NCBI GenBank assembly: GCA_030374805.1
Contig: JARGSG010000005.1
Span: forward strand, 186,001-250,000
Source of the DNA: Gracilaria gracilis
Lineage: Eukaryota > Rhodophyta > Florideophyceae > Gracilariales > Gracilariaceae
Length of the DNA: 64,000 nt
Direction: 5' to 3'
The notes beneath the pieces were generated by a model. The model was not told the DNA's origin and did no database searches. It saw only the letters and a list, made by a program, of their open reading frames with translations. The position numbers were made by a program, and so were the translations under genes. The number at the start of each line of letters is the position of its first letter. The stretch's first letter is position 1. Positions 53,309-63,819 of this stretch are shown here, piece by piece.

Positions 53309-55913
53309 CTAATCCCTACGACAACACCGCTTATCGGGAATCATGAGGTCAGCTCCCTGGTTGGAGCTACCCGGAGCACTGTCGCCGCTTTCCCCATTAC
53401 AAGGATTGAATCCGCCAGCAAGGAGTGCCCCAGCAAGGAGTGCCCCAAGGGCGTCTCGCATCACGTCGAGGTTGCCACTCGCGACATTCACGGACAAGCC
53501 CACTCTGCGGAGGAACTGCGCGATGACCGCGGCTTCATTAGCCCCCCCACCTGAGGGAGCCACCGGTACCTCGATCACTTCCGGTTCGTCCGGTAGAGTT
53601 GCCACAACGGCAGCCACCCCTAAAGGGTTCGGCGCAGCCGTGTGGTTCGTCACCGGCACCGCCGCGTCGTTCGGCCCGTTTTTCGCCGCCGTAACGGAAG
53701 GGTGGATCTCCATGACCTCGTCATTCGACTCAATGTCGGGGTCGTCGTCCATCATCGGGTCTTCGTCACCACCGTAGGCGTGGTAGAAGTCGTCCGCGTC
53801 GACAAAGCCAACTAGATGCCCGTAAGGGATATATCTCGGAGCCATCCGGAGCGCTGCCGCCTCAGTAGTGGTTATCTCTTGCACCTCCCATGGGTTAAAG
53901 AGGATGAAGTCATTCGCCAATCGCGTACGTCGTCCCGGAGACCCGCCAAAACCCCATCCTCATGGCCACGTCCGCTTTGAGCGAAGGGCACACTAGCCCA
54001 ATCCACAAGGTCGATCACATCGAGCAAACCACGAACTTTTTCGGCGCTGTTTTCACATCCAAGAGGGATTGGTAGGTCAAGTTCTCGGATGACCGCGCGC
54101 AGGCGCGGCGGGATATACCATAGTCGATACTGCTCGTAAGCCTCCCATAAAAGAAAGGCCGCTTTGCGGACTGCCCATTCGGTGAGCACCACGGACCACA
54201 GTCCGGAATACGGCTCCTCGATGAGGTAGGAGCCGAGGTAGGAGATGACAGGGGGAGCTCAACGTAGCACCCCCGGCATACTTCAACTGTGGCCCACCAT
54301 GTCGGAATGGGAACGTAACGGCTCAGCCGGTGGCTATGGCCGATGCGAATAATCTCTGTATTCTGATACGGGACGAGAAACCCGAATCGGGAACGTGCGC
54401 GCCGCTCATCGCGGATGAAGTTCTGCAACCACCGCAAAGGGGATTCCTGTGGGGCAAAGCCGGGAACGGGAAGAAAGAACACAAACCGCGCCAGCGGCTA
54501 CGCACCCAAGGTGTTCAGCCTTGCTCCTTATTGTGGCAGAGCAGTGGCAGAACCTTCCGATGAAGCCGACACGTGCCGGGCGTAACTCCGGGTGGCCTCG
54601 TCCTGACTTACAGACGGAGGTTGGGGGTGGCAATCGGGGTGCCAAAAGGATGGATTCCACTGGGTGTGGCGAATCCCGTAGCAAAGGGGGCGAGATAGAA
54701 GGACGCAAAATGAGCCGCACTGCGGAGCACAGACTCGTGAGAGCGGGAATAATCCCGAAACAAAAAGAGCAAACCTGTACAACAGGGCGAAGTGTAACGA
54801 AGCCGTAAAACTGGAAAACAGAAAGAGTGTACGAAAGAATGATAAATAAAAGGCCGTAACGACGGATCGGTACTTCTCGGTGACGGAGGTGGATAACTTG
54901 TCCGGATAAGCGGCGGTATTCCCCGGGAATGGGGCAGAAGACTGTGCGCAAGCGAAACTCAAGCTAGAGCCAAAGCCTCGTTGAGTTTTACTTCCCGTAC
55001 AGTGGCGGCAAGTGCCGCCATTTATATACGGCTGACATATATCACTAAAATATCTAAGTACCCGGCACGCCGGCCATCACTACCCACGTGTATCTCCGTG
55101 GCACTCTTGCAACGGCGCATCCGGTAATCGGGCGCGGGCACACACGTGTCACGCTAATCCTACCCTTCATAGACCGATCCCTAATGCGGGCCAAATAGGC
55201 CAGTAGACTTCATAATAGTAGGAAGTTCAGCCGAAAATAACAACGGGTATATGAGTGGCATCCCCCTCAGTCCCTGCCGAGGTCAATTGCTCTACAATTC
55301 CCTGCGAAGATATCGGAACCCCGCTCGGAGGATGGGATAGATCCGACACACCGCCGCTTGGCGTACAGTAGGTATTCCTCGCCAAGAGTATGTTTCGATT
55401 CCCGCCAGGCGGTCGCAGTACGAAATCTCGCCTTGCGTACGGTACAACCGGGGATCGAAGCTGATGGTATCAGGGATTGGGAACTCGAAGTTCGCGCGCC
55501 CTTGCCGTGCATATCCAAGACGGATCAATGCCGCCTCAGCGGAAGCCAGCGATTCGCCCGAGCGCCTCAGCACCGCGTTGGGCGGAACGGCAATGCGTCG
55601 TCACCAATCCCACGAGGTGGTGACAATCCACGGTAGGTTACCGAGAAGGCGATCATTTCCGTCGACATATGACGCGATGAGTGTCTCGTTAAAAACGGCT
55701 GTTGGGTGGAACCACGGAGCGTTCCGGAAGGCCGCCGCGTTGAGACGCGGGTTCTCCCCGACCAGTTGGTCGTAGGTCGGCCACGGCATCGCTTGCATGA
55801 CATGCCCCTGAGGGACCTGTCCAACAGGGTGAATGTTTCCGCCGCCGGCGTTGTTCGACTGAGATGCGCCCGAGGCGTTGCCGCTCTGCGGAAGAGGAGC
55901 TGACCGGAAACAT
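53309..55913 (-). pseudogene. element A antisense ORF, interrupted by a solo LTR
   Basis: The N-terminal part (ATG 55913 down to 55302) carries A-P-W-F-H, E-T-L-I-A-S-Y, T-S-W-D-W and Y-R-T-Q-G-E-I-S-Y-C-D-R-L, and stops at the solo LTR. The C-terminal part resumes at 54442 with an R-F-G-F-L-V-P-Y block, Y-V-P-I-P-T-W-W, then (other frame) V-L-T-E-W-A-V, L-L-W-E-A-Y-E-Q-Y-R-L-W-Y-I-P-P and F-N-P-W-E. It ends with an acidic/Pro-rich tail at 53309, 120 bp from the pol stop. Several frame changes occur. The motif order matches T1 and the intact G ORF. Confidence 0.8.
54448..55296 (-). mobile_element. solo LTR of the T1 family, TSD ATTCC
   Basis: 849 bp, in reverse orientation to T1's LTR at 4644-5493 and matching it end to end. 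ATTCC stands on both sides (54443-54447 and 55297-55301). It splits the antisense ORF of A. The absence of internal sequence means it is a solo LTR. Its TATA box (minus TATATAAAT, about 55019-55027) is kept. Confidence 0.95.
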
Positions 55914-55980
55914 GTGAAGAATCCCTAGTTAGGTTGCTGACCCCTCATTGAGCGTGGAACCCGAGGAGTCAGAGGGGGGT

Positions 55981-57033
55981 TGATTCGATGGAGCTCGAGA
56001 GCGAGAGGAGAGCTGTTGGGAACAGTAGAGGTCGTCGCAAGAGCGAGTGGAGTGTTGAGAAGTTGTGCGCGTTGGTCTTAGCAAGGCGAGAAGGCATCCG
56101 AGGTACTCGTGATTGCGCTTTTACCCCCGACTTTCGGAGCTCGACCCGCCATCGCGGAGTTTTTTTCGCTCTTAAGGAGGGGGATATGAAGAAAAACACT
56201 CTTAAAAGGAGATTTTGAGGACTTTGTGAATTTTTGGCATTGATGCGTAGAGTGGATATATGAGCTGTACCGCCGCTGGCGGGGTGTTGCGCTGAGACGG
56301 TTTTTGAGGTTGTACACGTGGGATGCGCGGCCTGAGCTACAGCCCAGTGGGCGTGGCGGGAACACGTGTTGCACGGATACCCAGGAGGCGATGCCACCAA
56401 CATTGCTGTATTTACTAGATATATTTGATACTTTATTTTGCCGACGCGCCCACTGTCAGGGGCCGCGCCGAGCTCACTACTTAGTAGGTTGAGCTATGCT
56501 CCTTCAGTAAACCACCCTTGTCAAGCAAGGGCTTCCTGGCTCTAACTTTCACGGCTTCGCGGACTGTTCACCTCCAGGTGGAGTGACGACCGCGTTGTTC
56601 AAGTATAGTTACCCACCTTTGTGTCGCTTAGAGTATTACTACTGCCAGTGTGTGTCGTCTCGACTACTGTCGTATATTCGCCCCAGTATTGGGTTTTGTT
56701 TGTTTTTTACGCACCTATCCCCACTCTTGTGGACCCCTTTGCCTCTTTTTAGGTTTATTCTACTGCCCACTCTCACGTAGCTCGCCGTCCGACATCTTGT
56801 CGTCGCCGTTCCACTCTTACAAGGCTCAGTCTTGAGACCGCTCTTCGCACGTGTCCGTAAATTGTACTCAGGCCGCACTGTACACTCCGACGCTCTTCCT
56901 GACGGTTTGACCTAGGTGTACACCCGGCTAGTCGTGTCGTTCCCGGAGTGCTCCGTTCGCTGTGCTACCTCCCCGAGAGGAAGATCCCGAACATCTTCGC
57001 TGCTGTTTCGCTTTTCCCGCCAAACGCGTTGCA
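55981..57033 (+). repeat. 3' LTR of element A
   Basis: The start is placed at TGATTCG directly after the purine run AGAGGGGGG. The end is placed at GTTGCA just before copia RT sequence; this boundary is less certain because no second LTR of A is present. The related solo LTR at 19919-20770 shares most of 56230-57030. Confidence 0.7.
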
Positions 57034-57044
57034 TTACTCGGTGT

Positions 57045-58640
57045 GAATTGTTCTTCCGAAAATTCCTGGTGTTCCGGAAGTTAATGGGCGTGTTGTCAAA
57101 CTAATCAAATCTTTCAACGGTACACGTGAAGCTCCTAGGCTTTGGTACGAACTTTTTTCTAGTTTCCTTGCGTCCTTGAGATTTGTGAAGTTTCAATCTG
57201 CTCCGTGTGTTTACCTGTATCGCGACGCCGAAGATATGTTGGTTATCGTGGCATATGTTGATGACCTCAGTTTCTTTCGTCTTCCATTTCTCATTCAATG
57301 GGCAAAACGAAAGATTCAAGAAAAGTAAGACATTTCTGATCTTGGTTGTACTGATCTTTACCTTGTGGTTTCGATTCCAGAGACTGCAGATTCAGTAATC
57401 CTTCATCAGCAGCCTCTGATCCAGAGCATTATCAACATGACCAACATGCAGGATGAAATCCAGGCTTTACACCCCCTCTTTTTCGATCACTGTCTTAATG
57501 ATGTTCGTCGCGTACAAACAAAAGAGGGGTCGTTTGCGATGCAGTCAGTTCCCTACCGTCAGGTTCTTGGATCTCTGTTGTACTTGAGTACGCGTACTAG
57601 ACCCGAAATCGGCACTGCTGGGTCTATGCTTGGAAAGTTTACTGCCCCACCGCTACCTTGTCACTGGCGCTGCATGAAACACTTAATCCTATATCTCAAA
57701 CCCTAGGAAAAACTTTATATAAATGGCGCACTACGTTTTGCAAAAAGTAACAAATGGCGTAGAAAACTTTTGTTTTTATTGTAGAGATGGCGTATAAATT
57801 CCATGCTTTACGCCATTTCACCGCCATTTATGGCATGATCTAGAAAAGGATTTAGGCCATTTTTGACAATTTTCATAAATAGCGTACAAACAGTGAATAA
57901 GTTTTCAGCACTCGTATTCGAGGTATTAAGTTTTGTTACATATTTGTACGCCATTTATAGAAAGTGTCAAAAATGGCGTAAATCTTTTTCTAGATCATGC
58001 CATAAATGGCGTTGAAATGGCGTAAAGCATGGAGTTTATACGCCATCTCTTCAATAAAAACAAAATTTTTCTACGCCATTTGTTACTTTTTGCAAACCGT
58101 AGTGCGCCATTTATAAAATTTTTTTTTCCTAGAGAAAGGTACTGTTGATTTCGGTTTGAAAGTGTTAAACTTTTGCGAATGGACTATCAAAGCTTGGAGT
58201 GATACCGATTGGGGTAGAGACCTAGATAACCGCCGCTTGAGGGAGGTTCCTACGTTAAGTTTGCCTTTGTACGCATTACTTGGCGCTCTAAGCTCCAAAG
58301 GTCAACGACTCTCTCCGCTGCTGAAGCACAGTTTTACGCGCCTTTTGAATGTATTAAGGATGTCACCTGGATTCGTAATTTTTTTTCAGGATCTTTGTTT
58401 TCCTTTACAGATACCTGTTACTGCCTTTCAGGACAACATTGGGGAAATGTCTTGGTTGCAGGACTCCCTTGGACTTCCTCCAGTAAAACACATTGATTTA
58501 CGATATCATCACCTTTTAGACGCTGTGAAAGCTGGCGTAGTCTCTTTGGCTCATGTTTGTTCTGCAGCTAACCACGCTGATATATTTACTAAATCTTTGA
58601 TTGGGGACTCGTTTGTCAGACATCGAGGGGCTCTCTTGGT
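57045..58640 (+). pseudogene. pol: Ty1/copia pol, 3' part: RT and RNase H
   Basis: RT begins around L-P-K-I-P-G-V-P with V-V-K-L-I-K-S-F-N-G-T-R-E-A-P-R-L-W-Y, the catalytic A-Y-V-D-D-L (about 57256-57273), and after frame changes V-L-G-S-L-L-Y-L-S-T-R-T-R-P-E-I. A MITE interrupts it at 57706-58129. RNase H follows with W-S-D-T-D-W-G-R-D, Q-D-N-I-G, K-H-I-D-L-R-Y-H and A-D-I-F-T-K-S-L. It is in the same orientation as the copia piece at 37178-38845 and is probably the same element, separated by element A and a deletion. Confidence 0.85.
57706..58129. mobile_element. 424-bp MITE with ~180-bp inverted repeats, TSD TA
   Basis: The two halves are inverted copies: GGAAAAACTTTATATAAATGG.. at the left pairs with ..CCATTTATAAAATTTTTTTTTCC at the right, and the match extends past TTTACGCCATTT toward the centre. 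TA flanks both ends (57704-57705 and 58130-58131). ATGGCGTA recurs many times. Copia RNase H resumes right after it. The TA duplication suggests Tc1/mariner mobilisation; there is no transposase. Confidence 0.88.
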
Positions 58641-58665
58641 TGCTCCTTGGCAGTTCGAGGGGAGG

Positions 58666-58846
58666 TGTTACAGCTATGCATTGTTTTACACCTGTATATG
58701 CCTCTCGTGCTTTTTGTTCGTATTTGTATTTTGTATTTGTTTACGAGAGCACATATGTGCTTTTCTCACGTGAGCACATATGTGACTCTCTCGATAGCTA
58801 TGTTCGTTGCTATGTTGTTATAAGCGCTCTCAACTTCTGTGGGAAG
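58666..58846 (+). repeat. possible copia 3' LTR (start only)
   Basis: TGTTACAGC follows the purine run GAGGGGAGG directly after the copia RNase H end, the position of a 3' LTR. It includes two GAGCACATATGTG palindromes (58747-58785). The end was not located, and the tract does not obviously match 37007-37106. Confidence 0.4.
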
Positions 58847-59215
58847 TTAAGATGTGCAGGTCAACTCGTAAAAACCGTTTCTCTTCTTTGATATGTGATA
58901 TCTCGACGATCGGCTGCTTCTATTCCAGTGGTTTGCATTCATGCTGGCAGTAGTTGTTGACAGGATCGACAAAGTTATTTCTATTCTCTTTTTTGCCATC
59001 TCAATGTGTCGCATGATGCTTTCCCTTTCGAGTTCCACAGCCTTGAGACGCTCCTCAAACTCCTTCTTCCTCCTGGCATCCAATTCTTCGTAATAAACTG
59101 ATGCCAGCTCGTAGAATTCTTCCTCTGCCTTTCAGAACGAGGCAAAAAGGCTCTTCATCTTGGTTTCCTGGCGCTTGAGCAGTGCGCTCATGACTGTCGA
59201 AGAGTCGTTCTCCAT
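58847..59215 (-). pseudogene. coiled-coil ORF with one in-frame stop
   Basis: From ATG 59215 the frame reads 27 codons (M-E-N-D-S-S-T-V-M-S-A-L-L-K-R) to a TGA at 59132-59134. It then stays open for about 94 further codons rich in Glu, Lys and Arg with heptad-like spacing (E-E-F-Y-E-L, K-K-E-F-E-E-R-L-K-A-V-E-L-E-R-E), ending at TAA 58847-58849. The charged coiled-coil character on both sides of the stop suggests one protein. No family is recognised; it could be the C-terminus of a longer gene or a transposon protein. Confidence 0.5.
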
Positions 59216-60755
59216 TGGGTTGAGACATTGAGAAAAAAGTTGGGTGGTCGATTGGAAAAAGTGTAGTGTTCAGGACAAGAGGAGGGGGGAAGAGGAAGTT
59301 CAATCAGACGCCTGCCAGCGTATCTCTAGTTTACGAATATGTCCGCGTGCTTTTTAAAGAGACCTGCGAACGGTTCTGCAAAACGTACGTTGCTAGGGAG
59401 TCGTGTTCGACAGTGACACAAACGACTACTTCAAGCTCAGCGCATTCTCTTCAGTGTCTGTTACGGTGGTTGTAAGCCCTCACAGCCACGAAGCGTGGCT
59501 TGAAGCCTGGCGTCCTGCTTGTAGCACGTCGCACGGCTTGTAGTACTGTGTGCAGCTTGGAGCTTGACGCTCTGTTTCCGCCGTGCTCTTTGCTGTCTGG
59601 CTTCAGCACGACATGCGAGACAGCCCTGTCTCGGTACCCACAGGCAGTTTTGAAACACGTATTGGAACACATATTGGTTGTCACTGTCGTTGGCTCTGGT
59701 AACAAAACATTTGCAGACACACTCGTTGATAGCACTACGGTGTTCGTCGTGCACGAATGCGTGACACTGTACCCGATTGAATTGGGGCAAAAAATCGCAA
59801 GGGGTTTCTGGAATGGGAAATAGAAGATATGAACGAGAACGGGGGCTTGGGCACTTTTGAGCATATTGGTGCTGTCCGACTCAGTCGCCGTTTGCGGCCC
59901 CCAACAGAAGTGAACACTGACACATCTACCATCATTGCCGCAGCGACGGTGAAGGACAGTAAACACTTTAGCGGAGAAAAAGGGAAGAACATTCCAACGG
60001 AGTGAGAAGGTTGTTCAGTTTTTTCCATTTCGTTACGAAAAATAATGGGAATGACTGGTATGCATCATCTCTTGCCATGGCTAGGCAAGCCGCAAATATA
60101 AGAGCATGGTAGGTGCTCTGTAACCATAAATCGAGATGATGTGCTGAGGGTCGTGAAGCTGCAATAGATTGGACACGATGTCGCTGATAGACCTCGAGAC
60201 GAGTTCACGTTTTCGCAGAGCAATGCGATGGAGGTTTCACTCGTACCGAGTGTGGAGAGAACGGAGGAGGCTTTTCTAAAGGGTCCGTTGGGTGGCAATC
60301 TAGACCGTGCTACTACGCGTGGTACCTACTATAAAAGGAGACGAGCATTCGAAAATGAGCTCTCTGAGAGCTCATGAGTCTTGTCGCCTGGTTCTCCGGG
60401 AATGATTTCCCTGGAGTGAGGGAAGATATCGATATTTTTCCTCAAGTGGGGGGAAAAATCGGTGTATTGTAGACGACAAACTCAGGTCCAAGAACACTGG
60501 AATGCAAATATCTTCCCATTTTCTCATTTACTATTTGAGGCCTCCTTTCAAGTAACTAAAAATGGGGACCAAGATGTAGTATTGACTTGGCGGCTTAGCG
60601 AAGACGATTCGTTTCAGTCTGGAAATTGCGATCTTGGTCGTTCGCAACGGTGGAAGTTCATCGGAAACAGTTAGATGTTCAAGCACAATCCAAAGTTATA
60701 AGCCACGCTGAGCAAATAAGCTATCGGTCCCTCCAACCAGCCATGTAGATGTTCT
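59216..60755. other. intergenic region
   Basis: There is no supported gene. A TATA box (TATAAAAG, 60330-60337) is followed by the perfect 19-bp palindrome TGAGCTCTCTGAGAGCTCA (60356-60374) and a second hairpin near 60393-60417, but by no ORF longer than 16 codons from a nearby ATG. Confidence 0.55.
60330..60337 (+). promoter_or_regulatory. TATA-like box without a clear gene
   Basis: TATAAAAG in the same style as the box at 24565. Any transcript would begin near 60360, inside the palindrome, and run toward the 3' end of the secreted-protein gene. Confidence 0.3.
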
Positions 60756-61274
60756 TCAGTATATAAGAAAAAGGAAGGGCGGCATTGGCGAGGACGGATT
60801 TGGGGGATTCTCGCGACACTCGTGATCTCGAAGGAACACAAGGCCCTGGATGGTAGTATTCATTCCCTCAATGAACTTGTCCCGGCTGTTTCCATTAGGC
60901 CTCGACAAAATCTGCTGCTTCGCTTGCTCTCGTTCACAGTAATTGCTGTTACGGTCCACGTCCGACGGGATCACAAAACGAGGGAGCTCTATTAACAGTG
61001 GCGCCCATTTCCCCATTCTGACGATGAATTGCTGCTTGCACACATATCCTGGATTCACATTACCATGGTTGAAATTCTCCTGGAAAGGAATGTACCGGAT
61101 TTCAGTGTTACTTATCTTAGCTTTCGAATGAGCCACGAAGCGCGATGGACCGCAAGGTCTCGCCATACGGCGAGAACGACCTGTGATTGACGATGAGAAC
61201 GGAAGGTTGACTGGGCATGTTGAGGCAGAGGCGGTGCATGCCAGAAGGATAAACGCAAACAATGTCTGGATCAT
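60756..61274 (-). CDS. small secreted protein, unknown function (172 aa)
   Basis: ATG 61274 is chosen because it begins a strong signal peptide (M-I-Q-T-L-F-A-F-I-L-L-A-C-T-A-S-A) and because the TATA box lies between it and the farther upstream codon at 61397. The mature protein, about 154 aa, has five Cys, a basic R-S-R-R-M-A-R segment, and a central part with F-Q-E-N-F-N-H-G-N and L-L-I-E-L-P-R-F-V-I-P. N-x-T is present once (M-N-T-T). The C-terminus is Pro-rich and hydrophobic. No family was recognised; an extracellular or effector-like role is only a possibility. No intron is needed. Confidence 0.75.
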   Translation of the reverse strand: MIQTLFAFILLACTASASTCPVNLPFSSSITGRSRRMARPCGPSRFVAHSKAKISNTEIRYIPFQENFNHGNVNPGYVCKQQFIVRMGKWAPLLIELPRFVIPSDVDRNSNYCEREQAKQQILSRPNGNSRDKFIEGMNTTIQGLVFLRDHECRENPPNPSSPMPPFLFLIY

Positions 61275-61340
61275 CTTGGAGTTGATGTAGATTGGGATTT
61301 GTTGCTGTTCTTTGAAGATGAGAGTGAACTCAAGCTTCTC

Positions 61341-61347
61341 CTTTATA
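61341..61347 (-). promoter_or_regulatory. TATA box of the secreted-protein gene
   Basis: TATAAAG on the minus strand, 67 bp upstream of ATG 61274. The leader between them is rich in A and C, like that of the gene at 24696. Confidence 0.6.
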
Positions 61348-61854
61348 GTGTGAGAAGAATGAGCAGGCAACCGTTCTTCAGTAATGACAACGGCCATACA
61401 CCGCAGTTGAAATCAGTTGGTCAAAGTGGAATAAGACTAAAGCTTTGTTTAGGCACATAGCAGCAGCGTTTTTCAACGCCGTGCAGATTCATTGTGGACC
61501 GCCGTATGTATTGCAACTTTGTTGCAGAGAAATGAGACATGGGTACAAAGGGGGTGTAAGGCAATAGCTGGAAAAGCAGCGGTTGTAACAATTTCAGAAA
61601 AGGCGATAATGCAACGACGTTAGAGCGGAAATGCAGGCTACTGATACCAGTGATGAGGGCATCAAAAAGTTAAGCGCAACTGCAATGGGGTCGAATGCGT
61701 TGACGAGCTAGGTTCCTGTGATGAATGCTTTTCTGGCATTTGCTGACAACGATGAAAGGCCGCGTAGATGAACCCTAAACAAGTCGGAAGATACGCATCG
61801 TGGGATTTGACATTTCGTTTTAAGCCCGATACAGGAGGACCAGCAATTCAAAGA
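61348..61854. other. intergenic region, nothing recognised
   Basis: About 500 bp of mixed sequence upstream of the secreted-protein gene without supported features. Confidence 0.6.
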
Positions 61855-61965
61855 AGAAAATTCCAAGATTTCTATGAAACGCTTACTAAGCCATTTTTTC
61901 GCTCATTTGTGAATACTTTTTGAGAGCATTGCTGGACCAATGTGGATTTTTGATTAAAATTTGTC
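61855..61965 (+). repeat. 5' non-coding part of the pogo-like element
   Basis: It is shared with 26643-26800 (GCATTGCTGGACCAATGTGGAT and flanks). It lies upstream of the transposase ORF in the same orientation. The inverted-repeat end of the element was not identified. Confidence 0.5.
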
Positions 61966-62238
61966 ATGGAATAGTTCGTACCCGACAAGGGGGTGAAGTG
62001 GTGAAGAGGGCTAACCGTTTTGGCACTACACCCAGTGACTGCAAATACAGTGGGTGAATAAATAGTGTGGTACTGGATGTGATGTGGCCCACACTATTCA
62101 TGGTGCAAGGACCAAAGCTTCGTGTTTTAATTAGTGTGGGTAACAGGAACATAGTTTGCGCGGGAAATCCATTTGGATTGCAAACAACTTGTTCCTACCC
62201 ATTCCAGAGTCCACCAGAAGATCCCCGACATCAACACG

Positions 62239-63164
62239 ATGGTGGTTCCAACGTCAGCATCGCCGATTGTCGCTGCGTTTCAGCGCGCAGCGGCTGCCCG
62301 CTTGTCGTCAATCCAATCCGCAGATCCACCACTGTCACAATCATTGCCAACAACTGATCCCAACGCGACTCAAACAACTCCACCCTCTCAACAAAAAAAG
62401 CGTAATCTGAATCAAGTGCTGCCTATTGCAGACCGCTCTAAAATTGCCGCATGGATGGTGAAGTACGATAATGCGCATGGTCCTAAACACATCAAATCAA
62501 AAGCAGTCTTGCAGTTTCCTTCCTTATTTCGAGGCAGCCACAAAGCAAATCTTATGAAGGCCAGTCGCATTTGGCGCGACAGATTCCAGTACGTAGACGA
62601 AACAGGTCTTTCCCAAATGAGAGGATCAACAACATCAATTACTCGAAGCACATACATTGGCCTCAAGCGTGTTAATTTAAAAGCACGCAGTGGGAGAGGG
62701 AGAAAGCCGAGAAAGTGGGTGAGTGACTTGCATGCAGATATGCTCTCAGAGTTTGACAGACTCCGTAAGCTTGGAGTGAAATTTAATTGGCGAACGTTGC
62801 AGACAATGGCAATCACCCTCATCGAGGAGTCCCAAAAGACTTCGTATCACAAACATGCAGTGGATCCTGGAAGTGAGAAGCTGATCTCAAGTTGCATAAG
62901 TAGGAGGTGGGTTCAAAGCTTTACTGATCGATACCGAATCGTCAGCCGAGCTCACACAGGAAAGCACCTATTATCTCCAGAAAAGAGAGATTTCGTTCAC
63001 AAAGAAGTGGCGTATCATCTGGGACGTATTTCACGTGCATTCAAAGATGGTTCGTTGAATGAAAACGATGTGCAGAATGCTGATGAGACGCACTTCGTCA
63101 TCAATATGGATAACGGTAGGACTTTGGGCTTTTGTGGTGAAATGGAGGTTAAGTATTCTGATGT
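62239..63164 (+). pseudogene. pogo/Tigger-like DDE transposase, 3' part lost to G insertion
   Basis: The first ATG in the open frame is 62239. After a Ser/Pro/Gln-rich N-terminus come helix-turn-helix DNA-binding regions of the CENP-B type (R-S-K-I-A-A-W-M, then W-V-S-D-L-H-A-D-M-L, and N-W-R-T-L-Q-T-M-A). The K-H-A-V-D-P-G, W-V-Q-S-F-T-D-R-Y-R-I and V-Q-N-A-D-E-T-H-F block follows, whose Asp is the first catalytic residue. The ORF is intact for about 308 codons and is then cut at 63165 by a second copy of element G. The transposase would excise and insert its own element at TA. Confidence 0.8.
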
Positions 63165-63672
63165 TGTAGTACAATGAGACCTCAATGGGTTGGTGCCACG
63201 TGGGTCTACTGGTGCGCCTTGCTGGCTATACTGTACCCAATTGGTATTCTGTATTTTATAATTTCTAATTTCTAATTTATAGTCTAGGATAGTTTAGCAT
63301 TGCTGGCCCATGACAGTAGGTCATGGGCACAGCCGATGACGTCATGCCCGCATGGGAGATCGGCGTCGGTGCACCTTGCATATATTGTGGTGCACCTCGC
63401 CTTCCCCCTCGGGTATTGTAAAGTCAGGCACCACTAGGGCAGTAACTATACCATCTTGGTCACTTGCTACTCTATTACTATTCAGGTTTTACCGCGCGTC
63501 GACGTCTACTACCGTACACCTACACGGTCTAGACTAGTTGCCCCGCCGTTTGCCCCTGCGGGTTTCAGGTGCCCTACTACCATATTGGTTGTGTGTTTTT
63601 CCCCTTTAGGTTGAGCCCTCGCGCGCTCCCTCTACCAGGCGGACCCCACACCTTATCGGTATTTGTACGACA
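63165..63672 (+). repeat. 5' LTR of the second G copy
   Basis: It starts TGTAGTAC, ends GTACGACA, and has the CRE-like palindrome, the GGTGCACC-flanked TATA and the 9-bp hairpin of the other G LTRs. Confidence 0.96.
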
Positions 63673-63819
63673 TTTTGGTCTCCCGACTTAGAAGTTTCTT
63701 GGTTTTTGTCGTACCTTTACTGGTGAACAGAAGACATTCGAAAGGATTCCGGAAGTTCACACACCTATTTGGTTTCGTAGGAATACTCGCGAAGCAATTG
63801 GATACCACTATTGGTCACT

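Larger units (their letters stand above)
38846..57033 (+). mobile_element. Ty3/gypsy element A, 5' truncated, hosting G and a solo LTR
   Basis: Its own sequence is 38846-39906 (end of RNase H, integrase), 51420-54447 (integrase, chromodomain, C-terminal antisense ORF), 55297-55980 (N-terminal antisense ORF) and a 3' LTR from 55981. It sits inside a copia element whose pieces flank it. LTR, gag, protease and RT at the 5' side are absent, and the copia segment to the left ends in integrase while that to the right starts in RT, so a deletion removed the 5' end of A with neighbouring copia DNA. Confidence 0.85.
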
